DNA from: an uncultured Clostridia bacterium
Lineage (GTDB): Bacteria > Bacillota > Clostridia > Christensenellales > CAG-917
Reading direction: 5' to 3'
Assembly: GCA_944358385.1 (NCBI GenBank)
Contig: CALVQW010000002.1
Location: forward strand, 136,033 to 176,551
Length of the DNA stretch: 40,519 nucleotides
Each line of letters opens with the position of its first letter. The first letter of the stretch is position 1. Made by a program: the position numbers and the translations under genes. This document shows positions 32,267-40,251 of the stretch, in pieces. The notes below the pieces were generated by a model, which was not told where the DNA came from, did not search any database, and saw nothing but the letters and a program-made list of their open reading frames with translations.

Positions 32267-33559
32267 ATGGCGGACTATCTTTCCGTTTCCGATGCGGAGC
32301 GCGCGGCGATGCTCGGTCTCATCGGCGTGAGTTCGGTGTCCGAACTCTATTCCGATCTGCCGAAGGAACTTCGCAGAAAGAAATTCGCGCTCTCCGAAGG
32401 CAGATCGCAGCAGGAGACGTATGCCGCTCTTGCGGAACTCGCGGGCAGGAACGCGACCTACCGCAGCGTGTTCCGCGGCGCGGGCAGCTATGTCCACTAC
32501 ATACCTTCGGCGGTGAAGAGCCTGACTTCGCGTGAGGAGTTCCTCACCGCGTATACGCCCTATCAGCCGGAGATCTCGCAGGGCATCCTGCAAGCGACTT
32601 TCGAGTTCCAGACCATGATGTGCAACCTCACGGGCATGGACGTTGCCACCGCGTCCCACTATTCGGGCGCGACGGCGGCGGCTGAGGCTTGCGTGATGTG
32701 CGCGGACAAGTCCAAGAAAGTGGTCACCTTCTCCAACGTCAACCCGGATACGGCGGAGACCATGCGCACCTATCTCGGCGCGAGGGGGATAGAGCTTGAA
32801 GTCCTCCCCGCCTATGAAGGCACGGCGGATCTCGCCGGTGCGGAAGGGTACGGCGCGGTGTATGTGGAGTCCCCCAACTACTACGGCATAGTCGAGGACG
32901 TCGCGGCGATCGCAGCGGCGGCGAAAGCCAAGGGCGGGAAGGTGATCGTGGGGTGCAACCCTCTTGCTCTCGCTCTGTTCAAAGCCCCCGGCGAACTCGG
33001 CGCGGATGTCGTGGTCGGCGACGCGCAGCCCTTCGGGCTTCCCGTGAGTTTCGGCGGACCGTACCTCGGATATATGGCGGCGAAGAAGGAGTTTATGCGC
33101 AAGCTGCCGGGCAGGATCGTCGGCGAGACGACGGATGCGGACGGCAGGCGCGCTTTCGTGCTCACCTTGCAGACGCGCGAACAGCACATCAGACGCGAGA
33201 AGGCGACCTCCAACATCTGTTCCAATCAGGCGCACTGCGCGCTGACCGCGGCGGTCTATCTCTCCCTTGCAGGTCCTCGCGGACTCAAAGAGATCGCGGT
33301 GAAATGCGCCTCCAACGCGCACTATCTCGCAAAAGGGCTTGCCCACGCGGGCGCAAAGCTGTTCTACGAAAAGGAATTCTTCCACGAGTTCGTCACCATC
33401 ACTCCCGGCAAAGCCTCGGCACTCGCGGCGGCGTTGGAGAGGAAGGGGATACTCGGCGGACTCCCCATCGACAAACACCGCACCCTCTGGTGCTGCACCG
33501 AGCTTAACGGCAAGGCGGATATGGACGAAGTGATCAGGATCGCGGAGGAGACGCTATGA
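32267..33559 (+). CDS. gcvPA: Glycine dehydrogenase (decarboxylating) subunit 1
   Basis: 430 residues, the N-terminal half of the split P protein. GAGSYVHYIPSAVKSL, TPYQPEISQGILQATFEFQT, HYSGATAAAEACVMC and SFGGPYLGYMA are typical. The PLP lysine resides in the partner subunit. It starts three bases after gcvH (TGAGCCATG) and overlaps gcvPB by four bases. Split P protein is usual in Bacillota and archaea. Confidence 0.95.
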   Translation: MADYLSVSDAERAAMLGLIGVSSVSELYSDLPKELRRKKFALSEGRSQQETYAALAELAGRNATYRSVFRGAGSYVHYIPSAVKSLTSREEFLTAYTPYQPEISQGILQATFEFQTMMCNLTGMDVATASHYSGATAAAEACVMCADKSKKVVTFSNVNPDTAETMRTYLGARGIELEVLPAYEGTADLAGAEGYGAVYVESPNYYGIVEDVAAIAAAAKAKGGKVIVGCNPLALALFKAPGELGADVVVGDAQPFGLPVSFGGPYLGYMAAKKEFMRKLPGRIVGETTDADGRRAFVLTLQTREQHIRREKATSNICSNQAHCALTAAVYLSLAGPRGLKEIAVKCASNAHYLAKGLAHAGAKLFYEKEFFHEFVTITPGKASALAAALERKGILGGLPIDKHRTLWCCTELNGKADMDEVIRIAEETL

Positions 33560-34974
33560 AAACGGTTTTTGAGAAGTCGGTGAAGGGGAGGACGGGCGTG
33601 CAGCCCTCCGCCCTCGACGTGGAAAGATACGATTATGCATCCTCGCTCCTGCGCGACGCCGTCGTGTTGCCGGAGCTTTCCGAGGCGGAGGTGGCGGCGC
33701 ATTACACCGCGCTCTCCAAGCGCACGTTCGGTGTGGACGACGGCTTTTATCCTCTCGGTTCCTGCACCATGAAATACAATCCCAAACTGCACGAGGAGAT
33801 AGCGGCACTGCCGGGGTTCAGAGACGCGCATCCTTTGGCGCGTGCCGACAAAATGCAGGGTTCACTTGCCGTCATCGACACTTTAAGTGCCTATCTTGCG
33901 GGAATAACGGGGATGGACGCCGTGACATTGCAGCCCGCGGCGGGCGCGCACGGCGAGTTCACCGCCATGCTCATGGTCAAGAAATACCACCTCTCCCGCG
34001 GGGACAAGGCGCGCACCAAGGTGCTCATCCCGGACAGCGCGCACGGCACAAATCCCGCGTCGGCGGCGATGGCGGGATTCGAGGTGGTGACGGTGCGTTC
34101 CGGCGCGGACGGGTGTGTGGATCTTGCCGACCTCAGCCTCAAAGCGGGGGAGGATACGGCGGCACTCATGCTCACCAATCCCAACACGCTGGGCAAGTTT
34201 GAGAAGAAGGTGACGGACATCGCGCGCATAGTGCATGACGCGGGCGCGTTAATGTATTACGACGGAGCCAACCTCAACGCCATCATGGGCGTGGTGCGCC
34301 CCGGAGACATGGGCTTCGACCTCGTGCATCTCAATCTGCACAAGACCTTCTCCGCACCTCACGGCGGCGGCGGTCCCGGCTCCGGTCCCGTGTGCTGCAA
34401 GGCGGCTCTCGCGGCTTATCTTCCCGATCCGCAGGTGATGCGCACCGAAAAGGGCTTCCGCTTCCGCAGGAGCGACTGGTCGGCGGGCAGAGTGGGGGCG
34501 TTCTACGGCAATTTCGGCGTGTACGTCAAGGCTCTCGCCTACATCGTCTCCCTCGGCGGCAAAGGGCTGAGAGCGGCGGCGGAGACCGCGGTGCTCAATG
34601 CCAATTATCTGCGGGAGAAGATCAGCTATTTCTATCCCGTAGGCGAGGGCAGGTGCATGCACGAGTTCGTGCTGTCCATGCGCAAGCTGCGCGACGAGAC
34701 GGGGGTGACGGCGGCGGATGTCGCCAAAGCACTCATAGACCGCGGCATACATCCCCCCACCATGTATTTCCCGCTCATCGTCGAGGATGCGCTCATGTTC
34801 GAGCCTACCGAGACGGTGAACAAGGAGACGCTGGACAGGACGGCGGAGGCGTTGAAGGAGATCATCGACCTTGCGTACACCCGTCCCGAGGAACTGCATT
34901 CCGCCCCGCACACCACACCCGTGCGCCGTCCCGACGAGGCTGCGGCGGCACGCAATCCCGTGGTGAAGGGCTGA
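33556..34974 (+). CDS. gcvPB: Glycine dehydrogenase (decarboxylating) subunit 2
   Basis: 472 residues, the PLP-carrying half. The Schiff-base lysine is about residue 263 in HLNLHKTFSAPHGGGGPG; other landmarks are FYPLGSCTMKYNPK, LQPAAGAHGEFT, DSAHGTNPASAAMAGF and GIHPPTMYFP. With gcvPA it decarboxylates glycine and loads aminomethyl onto GcvH. The ATGA overlap ensures equal synthesis of both subunits. It closes the operon; no strong terminator is visible, so the small genes at 35072 and 35286 may be co-transcribed. Confidence 0.96.
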   Translation: MKTVFEKSVKGRTGVQPSALDVERYDYASSLLRDAVVLPELSEAEVAAHYTALSKRTFGVDDGFYPLGSCTMKYNPKLHEEIAALPGFRDAHPLARADKMQGSLAVIDTLSAYLAGITGMDAVTLQPAAGAHGEFTAMLMVKKYHLSRGDKARTKVLIPDSAHGTNPASAAMAGFEVVTVRSGADGCVDLADLSLKAGEDTAALMLTNPNTLGKFEKKVTDIARIVHDAGALMYYDGANLNAIMGVVRPGDMGFDLVHLNLHKTFSAPHGGGGPGSGPVCCKAALAAYLPDPQVMRTEKGFRFRRSDWSAGRVGAFYGNFGVYVKALAYIVSLGGKGLRAAAETAVLNANYLREKISYFYPVGEGRCMHEFVLSMRKLRDETGVTAADVAKALIDRGIHPPTMYFPLIVEDALMFEPTETVNKETLDRTAEALKEIIDLAYTRPEELHSAPHTTPVRRPDEAAAARNPVVKG

Positions 34975-35071
34975 GGGCGGGAAAACATCTGTCGGACGGC
35001 GGATATTTCTCCCCGCCGCCGAATATGATGTGACCGTAAGCGCGCAAAGCGCGAAGAAACGGGAGGTATCT

Positions 35072-35293
35072 ATGGCAAAAGGCAAAAGCGATTATTTCGG
35101 TCTGTCATACATCGTCAGTCTCATTCTGGCGATCATTCCCTTCACGGCGTGGATCCTCGGCATCGTCGTCAGGATGTCGGAAGGAAAGTTCGTGGCGGGC
35201 ATAATAAGGATATTCCTGGGCTGGTTGATCTGGATCGTGGACCTTATCATGATGGCGACCAAGAAGTCCATTTGGAGGCTGCTTGATGCCTGA
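35072..35293 (+). CDS. Small two-segment membrane protein
   Basis: 73 residues with two hydrophobic helices (YIVSLILAIIPFTAWILGIV and GIIRIFLGWLIWIVDLIMMA) separated by RMSEGKFVA. The pattern is like small YqaE/PMP3-type or DUF-type membrane peptides, but I do not recognise a family with confidence. The ATG at 35072 has GGGAGG five bases upstream; an in-frame start at 35030 would add a polar stretch and lacks a ribosome site. It overlaps the next small gene by eight bases. Confidence 0.68.
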   Translation: MAKGKSDYFGLSYIVSLILAIIPFTAWILGIVVRMSEGKFVAGIIRIFLGWLIWIVDLIMMATKKSIWRLLDA

Positions 35294-35483
35294 GCGCACT
35301 CTGACGATCGCTCTCAACGGCAGGCTCGTCTCCGGCACCCCGAAAGAGGTGCTGGACGAGCTTGCTTTCGAGCATTATCCCGTCGCGGTGGATGCGGGAG
35401 AGGGGGCAAAGGAATTCCCCTCATTCGACACGGCACGGGAGTATGTCCGCGCCCTCTTTTCCGCTCCCGCGGACTGCGAGTAG
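35286..35483 (+). CDS. Small hypothetical soluble protein
   Basis: 65 residues that I do not recognise (PERTLTIALNGRLVSGTPKE, then VLDELAFEHYPVAVDAGEGA, KEFPSFDTAREYVRALFSAP). It reads as a small beta-alpha fold without signal or membrane segment. GGAGG at 35275-35279 precedes the ATG, and the gene starts inside the upstream small membrane-protein gene, indicating coupling. Codon use is like its neighbours, which supports it being real. Confidence 0.55.
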   Translation: MPERTLTIALNGRLVSGTPKEVLDELAFEHYPVAVDAGEGAKEFPSFDTAREYVRALFSAPADCE

Positions 35484-35496
35484 CACGGCAAACGGC

Positions 35497-35778
35497 ATGC
35501 CGGACCGGAATAATACGAACCGGGTTCGGCGCCGCCGATTTCCGCCTGAACCGCGTCATTCGCCTTGCTAATACGGGTCAAGTATTAGCTGCGGCGACTT
35601 CCTTGCTCAGCCAAAAATCGGCAGGCGCGGAACTGCTCGCACCTCAGAGCAAGAGATTTTCGGATGATGTTGCACGGGCGGAACGCAGGCAATAGTATTC
35701 ATATTGGCAAGTTTCGGCTGTGCAAAAGCGCCGAAAAGAATTGCTCTGAGGCCGGTTCGTATTATTCCGGTCCGGCAT
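35497..35778. repeat. 282-bp inverted-repeat element with nested arms
   Basis: The 27-bp ends (35497-35523 and 35752-35778, ATGCCGGACCGGAATAATAC then GAACCGG) are perfect reverse complements. Nested arms CCTCAGAGCAA(GAGA)TTTTCGG (35642-35663) and CCGAAAAGAATTGCTCTGAGG (35731-35751) also pair, and the left half contains a GCTAATAC/GTATTAGC hairpin (35567-35589). No transposase or convincing open frame is inside and no target-site duplication is obvious. It could be a MITE-like element or a large structured RNA. Confidence 0.75.
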
Positions 35779-35833
35779 AGCGCAACGCATCCCCGCGGGA
35801 CGCCGTTTTTCTTTTTTTGCGCGCGGCTATTTG

Positions 35834-35862
35834 TTGACTTTAATATAACCTTAACATATAAT
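35834..35862 (+). promoter_or_regulatory. Promoter of the heterodimeric ABC exporter
   Basis: TTGACT (35834-35839), 17 bases, TATAAT (35857-35862). Three CTTAAYAT-like repeats (starting 35838, 35850, 35863) run through it and may be an operator. Confidence 0.82.
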
Positions 35863-35921
35863 CTTAATATTGAATACGACACCTGTCGGGTTTTGCGACG
35901 CGTGCGTTTTCGGAGAGAGAT

Positions 35922-37841
35922 ATGTCTAAGACCGCTGCTAAAAAGGGCAAAGGCGTCCTCGGCTTGCTGGCGGAGTGCGTGGGCGAGTATAAACTCGCGT
36001 CCGTGCTCACGTCCGTTTTCGTCGTGTTCGAGGTGGTGCTGGAGGTGTTCATCCCCATCATCATGTCGCAGATCATCGACGTAGGTCTTGCCGAAGGACT
36101 CGGTGAGTACACTTTCGTCTTGCAGCTCGGAGCGTCCGACACCGAGCTTTTCACCGTGGATTCGAGCGTGAAATTCATCGTGATATGCGGCGCGATGATG
36201 GTGGTGATGGCTCTGCTGTCCCTCACCTTCGGGGTGCTTTCGGGCAAATACGCCGCCTACGCCGCGACGGGGTTCGGCTCCAACGTCAGGCAGAAGATCT
36301 ACTACAAAGTGCAGGATTTCAGTTTCGCCAATCTCGACCGTTTCAGCACGGCGGGGCTGGTGACCAGGCTCACCACCGACATCACCAACGTGCAGATGTC
36401 CTATATGATGGTGATAAGGGTGCTGGTGCGCGCTCCCGTCATGCTCGCCATGGCACTCGGCATGGCGATCTCCATCAACGCCGACCTCGCGGTGGTCTTT
36501 GCAGTCGCGCTCCCCGTCATAGTGGTGGGGCTTATCGTGGGCATCATCGTCGTATTCCCGCGCTTCACCAAGATGCTCAAAAAGTACGACGACATGAACG
36601 AGATCACGCAGGAGAACCTCACCGCCATCCGCACCGTCAAGACCTTCGTCAGAGAGGATCACGAGACGGACAAGTTCATGAAGATAAGTTCCCTCGTGCA
36701 GAAGTTGCAATTCTCCGCCGAGAAGATGCTGGTCATCGCCATGCCGCTCATGCAGCTGGTGGCGTTCGGGTGCATCATCGCGGTGGTGTGGTTCGGCGGC
36801 AACAACATCATAGCGGGCAGCATGCATTACGGCTCTTTCGCCGCCTTCCTCAACTATATTATGCAGATCCTGATGTCCCTCGGCATGGTGGCGATGGTGT
36901 TCGTCATGCTCGTGCTTTCCCGCGCGTCGGCGGGGCGCATCGCCGAGGTATTCCGCGAAGTCCCCGACATCGCGGACAATCCCTCTCCCTCCGCCGAGGA
37001 AGTCGCGGAAGGCAGCGTGGATTTCGACAACGTGGACTTTTCCTACTCCAAGACGGGTGATGTGCTCAACCTCGAACACATCGACCTTCACGTAAAGCCC
37101 GGCGAAGTGGTGGGCGTCATAGGCGGCACCGGCTCGGCAAAAAGCACACTCGTGCAGCTCATTCCCCGTCTTTACGACGTCAGGAGCGGCTCGGTGAAGG
37201 TGGGCGGAGTGGACGTGAGAGACTACAAGCTGGGCACCCTCCGCGACGCCGTTGCGATGGTGTTGCAGAAGAACGTGCTCTTCTCCGGCACGATAAAAGA
37301 GAATCTCAAATGGGGCAACCCCGACGCCACGGACGAGCAGATCGAGCACGCCGCGCGGGCGGCGCAGGCGCACGATTTCGTCATGTCCTTCCCGGACGGC
37401 TATGAGACGGAGCTGGGGCAGGGCGGCGTCAACGTCTCCGGCGGTCAGAAGCAGAGGCTGTGCATCGCGCGCGCTCTTCTGAAACATCCCAAGGTCATGA
37501 TCCTGGACGACTCCACTTCCGCGGTGGACACCGCGACGGACGCGGCGATCCGCAAGGGACTCAAAGAGGAGTTCGGCTCCACCACCGTGTTCATCATCGC
37601 ACAGCGCATAGGCTCGGTGCAGGACGCGGACAAGATCGTCGTCATGGACGAGGGCAGGATAGACGCCGTAGGCACGCATGAGGAGCTGCTCGCGTCCAAC
37701 AAGATATATCAGGACGTCTACTATTCCCAGCAGCGCGGTTCGGACGAAGCCGCCGCGATATACGCCGAGGCGGAGGAGGCGGAGAGCGGGGCTGCCCGCA
37801 CTTCCGATGCCGCGGGCGAGGGAGAGGAGGTGGAAAAATGA
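35922..37841 (+). CDS. Heterodimeric ABC exporter subunit with degenerate catalytic site (BmrC/LmrC-like)
   Basis: 639 residues: six membrane helices, then a nucleotide-binding domain. Walker A is GGTGSAKST, with Ala in place of the last Gly. The signature NVSGGQKQR is canonical, but Walker B ends in MILDDSTSAVD (Asp instead of the catalytic Glu) and the switch position is IIAQRIGSV (Gln instead of His). This subunit therefore supplies the non-hydrolytic site of an asymmetric exporter, as in BmrCD or TM287/288. An acidic tail (EEVEK end) follows. The ATG is behind GGAGAGAG; the second subunit overlaps by four bases. A multidrug or lipid substrate is likely but unproven. Confidence 0.93.
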   Translation: MSKTAAKKGKGVLGLLAECVGEYKLASVLTSVFVVFEVVLEVFIPIIMSQIIDVGLAEGLGEYTFVLQLGASDTELFTVDSSVKFIVICGAMMVVMALLSLTFGVLSGKYAAYAATGFGSNVRQKIYYKVQDFSFANLDRFSTAGLVTRLTTDITNVQMSYMMVIRVLVRAPVMLAMALGMAISINADLAVVFAVALPVIVVGLIVGIIVVFPRFTKMLKKYDDMNEITQENLTAIRTVKTFVREDHETDKFMKISSLVQKLQFSAEKMLVIAMPLMQLVAFGCIIAVVWFGGNNIIAGSMHYGSFAAFLNYIMQILMSLGMVAMVFVMLVLSRASAGRIAEVFREVPDIADNPSPSAEEVAEGSVDFDNVDFSYSKTGDVLNLEHIDLHVKPGEVVGVIGGTGSAKSTLVQLIPRLYDVRSGSVKVGGVDVRDYKLGTLRDAVAMVLQKNVLFSGTIKENLKWGNPDATDEQIEHAARAAQAHDFVMSFPDGYETELGQGGVNVSGGQKQRLCIARALLKHPKVMILDDSTSAVDTATDAAIRKGLKEEFGSTTVFIIAQRIGSVQDADKIVVMDEGRIDAVGTHEELLASNKIYQDVYYSQQRGSDEAAAIYAEAEEAESGAARTSDAAGEGEEVEK

Positions 37842-39778
37842 GCCGTAAAAAGCAAGATCACGCGCCTGCCGCGGGACATCAGCTCATAGGTGGGAAGAAG
37901 TATACCGCGGGACACCCCATGGAGACTTTCCTGCGCATCCTCTCCTACTTTAAGCCTTACAAGGGGAGGGTGATCCTCGCAGCCATCTCTCTCATACTCA
38001 ACGTCGGCGCGACGGTGGGCGGCACGTTCATGCTCTCCATGGTCATCGACGACTTCATCATCCCGCTTGCGAAGGGCGAGGCGGGGGTGACCATGACGGA
38101 TTTCGCCGTGATGGTCGGCGTCATGGCGGCGATGTACCTCACGGGCGCGCTGTTGCACTATGTCTACAACTGGATCATAGTCAACATGACCACGCAGATC
38201 CAGCGCACCATCCGCGACCAGATGTTCGAGAAGATGCAGAAACTCCCCATCCGCTTCTTCGACACCCACGCCAACGGCGACATCATGAGCTGCTACACCA
38301 ACGATACGGACACCCTGCGCGAGCTTATGGCGAACGGCGTGCCCTATCTCATCTCCAACGGGCTGACGGTGCTGGGCATCTTCATCGCAATGATGATCAT
38401 AAATTGGCTGCTCACCTTCTTCATCGTCATCATGCTCGTCATCATGTTCTTCATCGTGAAGTACGTGGGCGGCAAATCGGGCAAACACTTCGTGAGACAG
38501 CAGAAGGCGATCGGCGTGCTGGACGGCTATGTGGAGGAACACATCGAGGGCATGCGCGTCGTCAAGGTGTTCTGCCACGAGGATGCGGAGAAGGAGTCTT
38601 TTGACGGCATCAACGGCACTCTGCGCGGCGCGTCCCGCAAGGCGCACACTTACGCCAACGTCCTCATGCCCATACTCGGCAACATCGGCTATGTCAACTA
38701 CGCCATCACCGCCATCGTCGGCTCCCTCTTCATCGCCGCGGATGTCAGGATAGGCGGCATAATGGAGCTTGGCAGCCTCATCGCCTTCCTGCAATTTTCC
38801 AGACAGTTCAGCGCGCCCATAGGGCAGATGTCTCAGCAGATGAACAGCATCCTCATGGCACTCGCGGGTGCGGAGCGCATCTTCGCGCTCATAGACGCAG
38901 AGCCTGAGACGGACGAGGGCTATGTCACCCTCGTCAATGCCAACGTCGCCGAGGACGGCACCATCACCGAGAGCGAAACCCGCACGGGCAAATGGGCGTG
39001 GAAACACTATCACAAGGCGACGGATACCACCACCTACGTCAGATGGAAGGGAGAGGTGGAGTTCGAACACGTCACATTCTCCTATGTCCCCGAAAAGACG
39101 GTGCTGCGCGATGTCAGCCTGGTCGCCAAACCGGGGCAGAAAATAGCTCTCGTCGGCTCGACGGGCGCGGGCAAGACCACCATCACCAATCTCATCAACC
39201 GCTTCTACGACATCGAGGAGGGCAAGATCCGCTACGACAACATCAACATCCGCAAGATCAAGAAGCCCGATCTTCGCCGCTCTCTCGGCATGGTGTTGCA
39301 GGACACCCACCTCTTCACGGGGACGGTGCGCGAGAACATCCGTTACGGCAACCTCGACGCTACTGACGAGGAAGTGGAGAATGCCGCCCGCCTTGCCAAT
39401 GCGGACTCTTTCATCCGCCATCTCCCCGACGGCTACGAGACCATGCTTTCGGGCGACGGTGCAAACCTCTCGCAAGGGCAGAGGCAGCTCCTTTCCATCG
39501 CGCGTGCCGCCGTTGCGGATCCCCCCGTCCTCATCCTCGACGAGGCAACATCCTCCATCGACACCCGCACCGAGAAACTCATCGAGAAGGGCATGGACAG
39601 CCTCATGAAGGGCAGGACGGTGTTCATCATCGCCCACCGCCTCTCCACCGTCCGCAACGCCGACATCATCCTCGTCCTTGAACACGGCGAGATCATCGAG
39701 CGCGGCAATCACGATCAGCTCCTCGCCCAGAGGGGGAGGTATTATCAGCTTTACACCGGCGCCTTCGAACTGGAGTGA
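37838..39778 (+). CDS. Heterodimeric ABC exporter subunit with consensus catalytic site (BmrD/LmrD-like)
   Basis: 646 residues: six membrane helices, then a nucleotide-binding domain. Walker A GSTGAGKTT, Walker B VLILDEATSSID with the catalytic Glu, and switch His in IIAHRLSTV are intact. The signature is the variant NLSQGQRQ. A 30-residue insertion typical of this subunit type lies between the transmembrane part and the NBD (TLVNANVAEDGTITESETRT). It pairs with the preceding gene: the variant signature faces the degenerate Walker site, and the canonical LSGGQ faces the active one. Its stop codon lies inside the left arm of the hairpin element that follows. Confidence 0.94.
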   Translation: MSRKKQDHAPAAGHQLIGGKKYTAGHPMETFLRILSYFKPYKGRVILAAISLILNVGATVGGTFMLSMVIDDFIIPLAKGEAGVTMTDFAVMVGVMAAMYLTGALLHYVYNWIIVNMTTQIQRTIRDQMFEKMQKLPIRFFDTHANGDIMSCYTNDTDTLRELMANGVPYLISNGLTVLGIFIAMMIINWLLTFFIVIMLVIMFFIVKYVGGKSGKHFVRQQKAIGVLDGYVEEHIEGMRVVKVFCHEDAEKESFDGINGTLRGASRKAHTYANVLMPILGNIGYVNYAITAIVGSLFIAADVRIGGIMELGSLIAFLQFSRQFSAPIGQMSQQMNSILMALAGAERIFALIDAEPETDEGYVTLVNANVAEDGTITESETRTGKWAWKHYHKATDTTTYVRWKGEVEFEHVTFSYVPEKTVLRDVSLVAKPGQKIALVGSTGAGKTTITNLINRFYDIEEGKIRYDNINIRKIKKPDLRRSLGMVLQDTHLFTGTVRENIRYGNLDATDEEVENAARLANADSFIRHLPDGYETMLSGDGANLSQGQRQLLSIARAAVADPPVLILDEATSSIDTRTEKLIEKGMDSLMKGRTVFIIAHRLSTVRNADIILVLEHGEIIERGNHDQLLAQRGRYYQLYTGAFELE

Positions 39779-39900
39779 CGGCGGCATTTGGCGACCTGCT
39801 TTGTCAAAGCCCCTCCCGCAATGCGGTCACGTACGCAATAGTACGCTCCCTTTTGCGGAAGGGGCTTTTTCGCGCATCTCATCCAAATGACGCCGTCACT
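39774..39900 (+). repeat. Long nested hairpin element, copy 2 (terminator of the ABC exporter)
   Basis: Outer 18-bp arms (39774-39791, 39883-39900) pair with one mismatch and include the stop codon of the ABC gene. Inner arms AAAGCCCCTCCCGCAA and TTGCGGAAGGGGCTTT pair with one mismatch and run into TTTTT. The loop holds GGTCACGTACGCAATAGTAC followed by GCTCCC, the core shared with copies 1 and 3. Confidence 0.8.
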
Positions 39901-39924
39901 CTATACGTAAAAACACAAGCGGCA

Positions 39925-40251
39925 CCCCGCCGAAGTGTCGGCGGGGAAAATAGTCCGCCGAAGTTTCGGCGGGGAGTGAAGTAATTAAGGCGCGGGGCGG
40001 GAAACCGCTCCGCGCGTGTTTTGATTTTAACTTGACGTCGTTGTCAATGGCGCGAAAATTTTTGCAGCCCTAAGCGGGCGGCTGACTATTGTTTTACATC
40101 CCGTGCAACAGCTTGTCTTTTACGGCTCGCAACAACTTGGGGGTGTGGGGGAATAATTCCCCCGCGAGCAAAATTTTCGGCGCAATTCCTTGACAAAACA
40201 AGCGCAGGGAAGCGTTATTAACTTTACGCACACTCCGAGAGAGCGTTGTTT
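39925..40251. repeat. 327-bp dispersed repeat, copy 2
   Basis: Matches 1470-1796 along its length. Here the two leading hairpins are fully paired (CCCCGCCGA/TCGGCGGGG and CCGCCGA/TCGGCGG), where copy 1 has G-T pairs or mismatches. The terminator-like GCGCGGGGCGG/CCGCTCCGCGC hairpin is again followed by a TGTTTTGATTTT run. Confidence 0.85.
40041..40196. other. Candidate structured RNA or foldable DNA core of the repeat, copy 2
   Basis: Left arm 40041-40065 and right arm 40168-40196 pair (GCGCGAAAATTTTTGC with GCAAAATTTTCGGCGC). The G-C pair next to the GCGC block replaces the A-T pair of copy 1. The GGGGGAAT/ATTCCCCC palindrome and CAGCC/GGCTG hairpin are conserved. Confidence 0.45.

Noticed and set aside
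35497..35778. Integron attC site
   Set aside because: No GTTRRRY/RYYYAAC core sites at the ends and no integrase; the arms are too long and too perfect.
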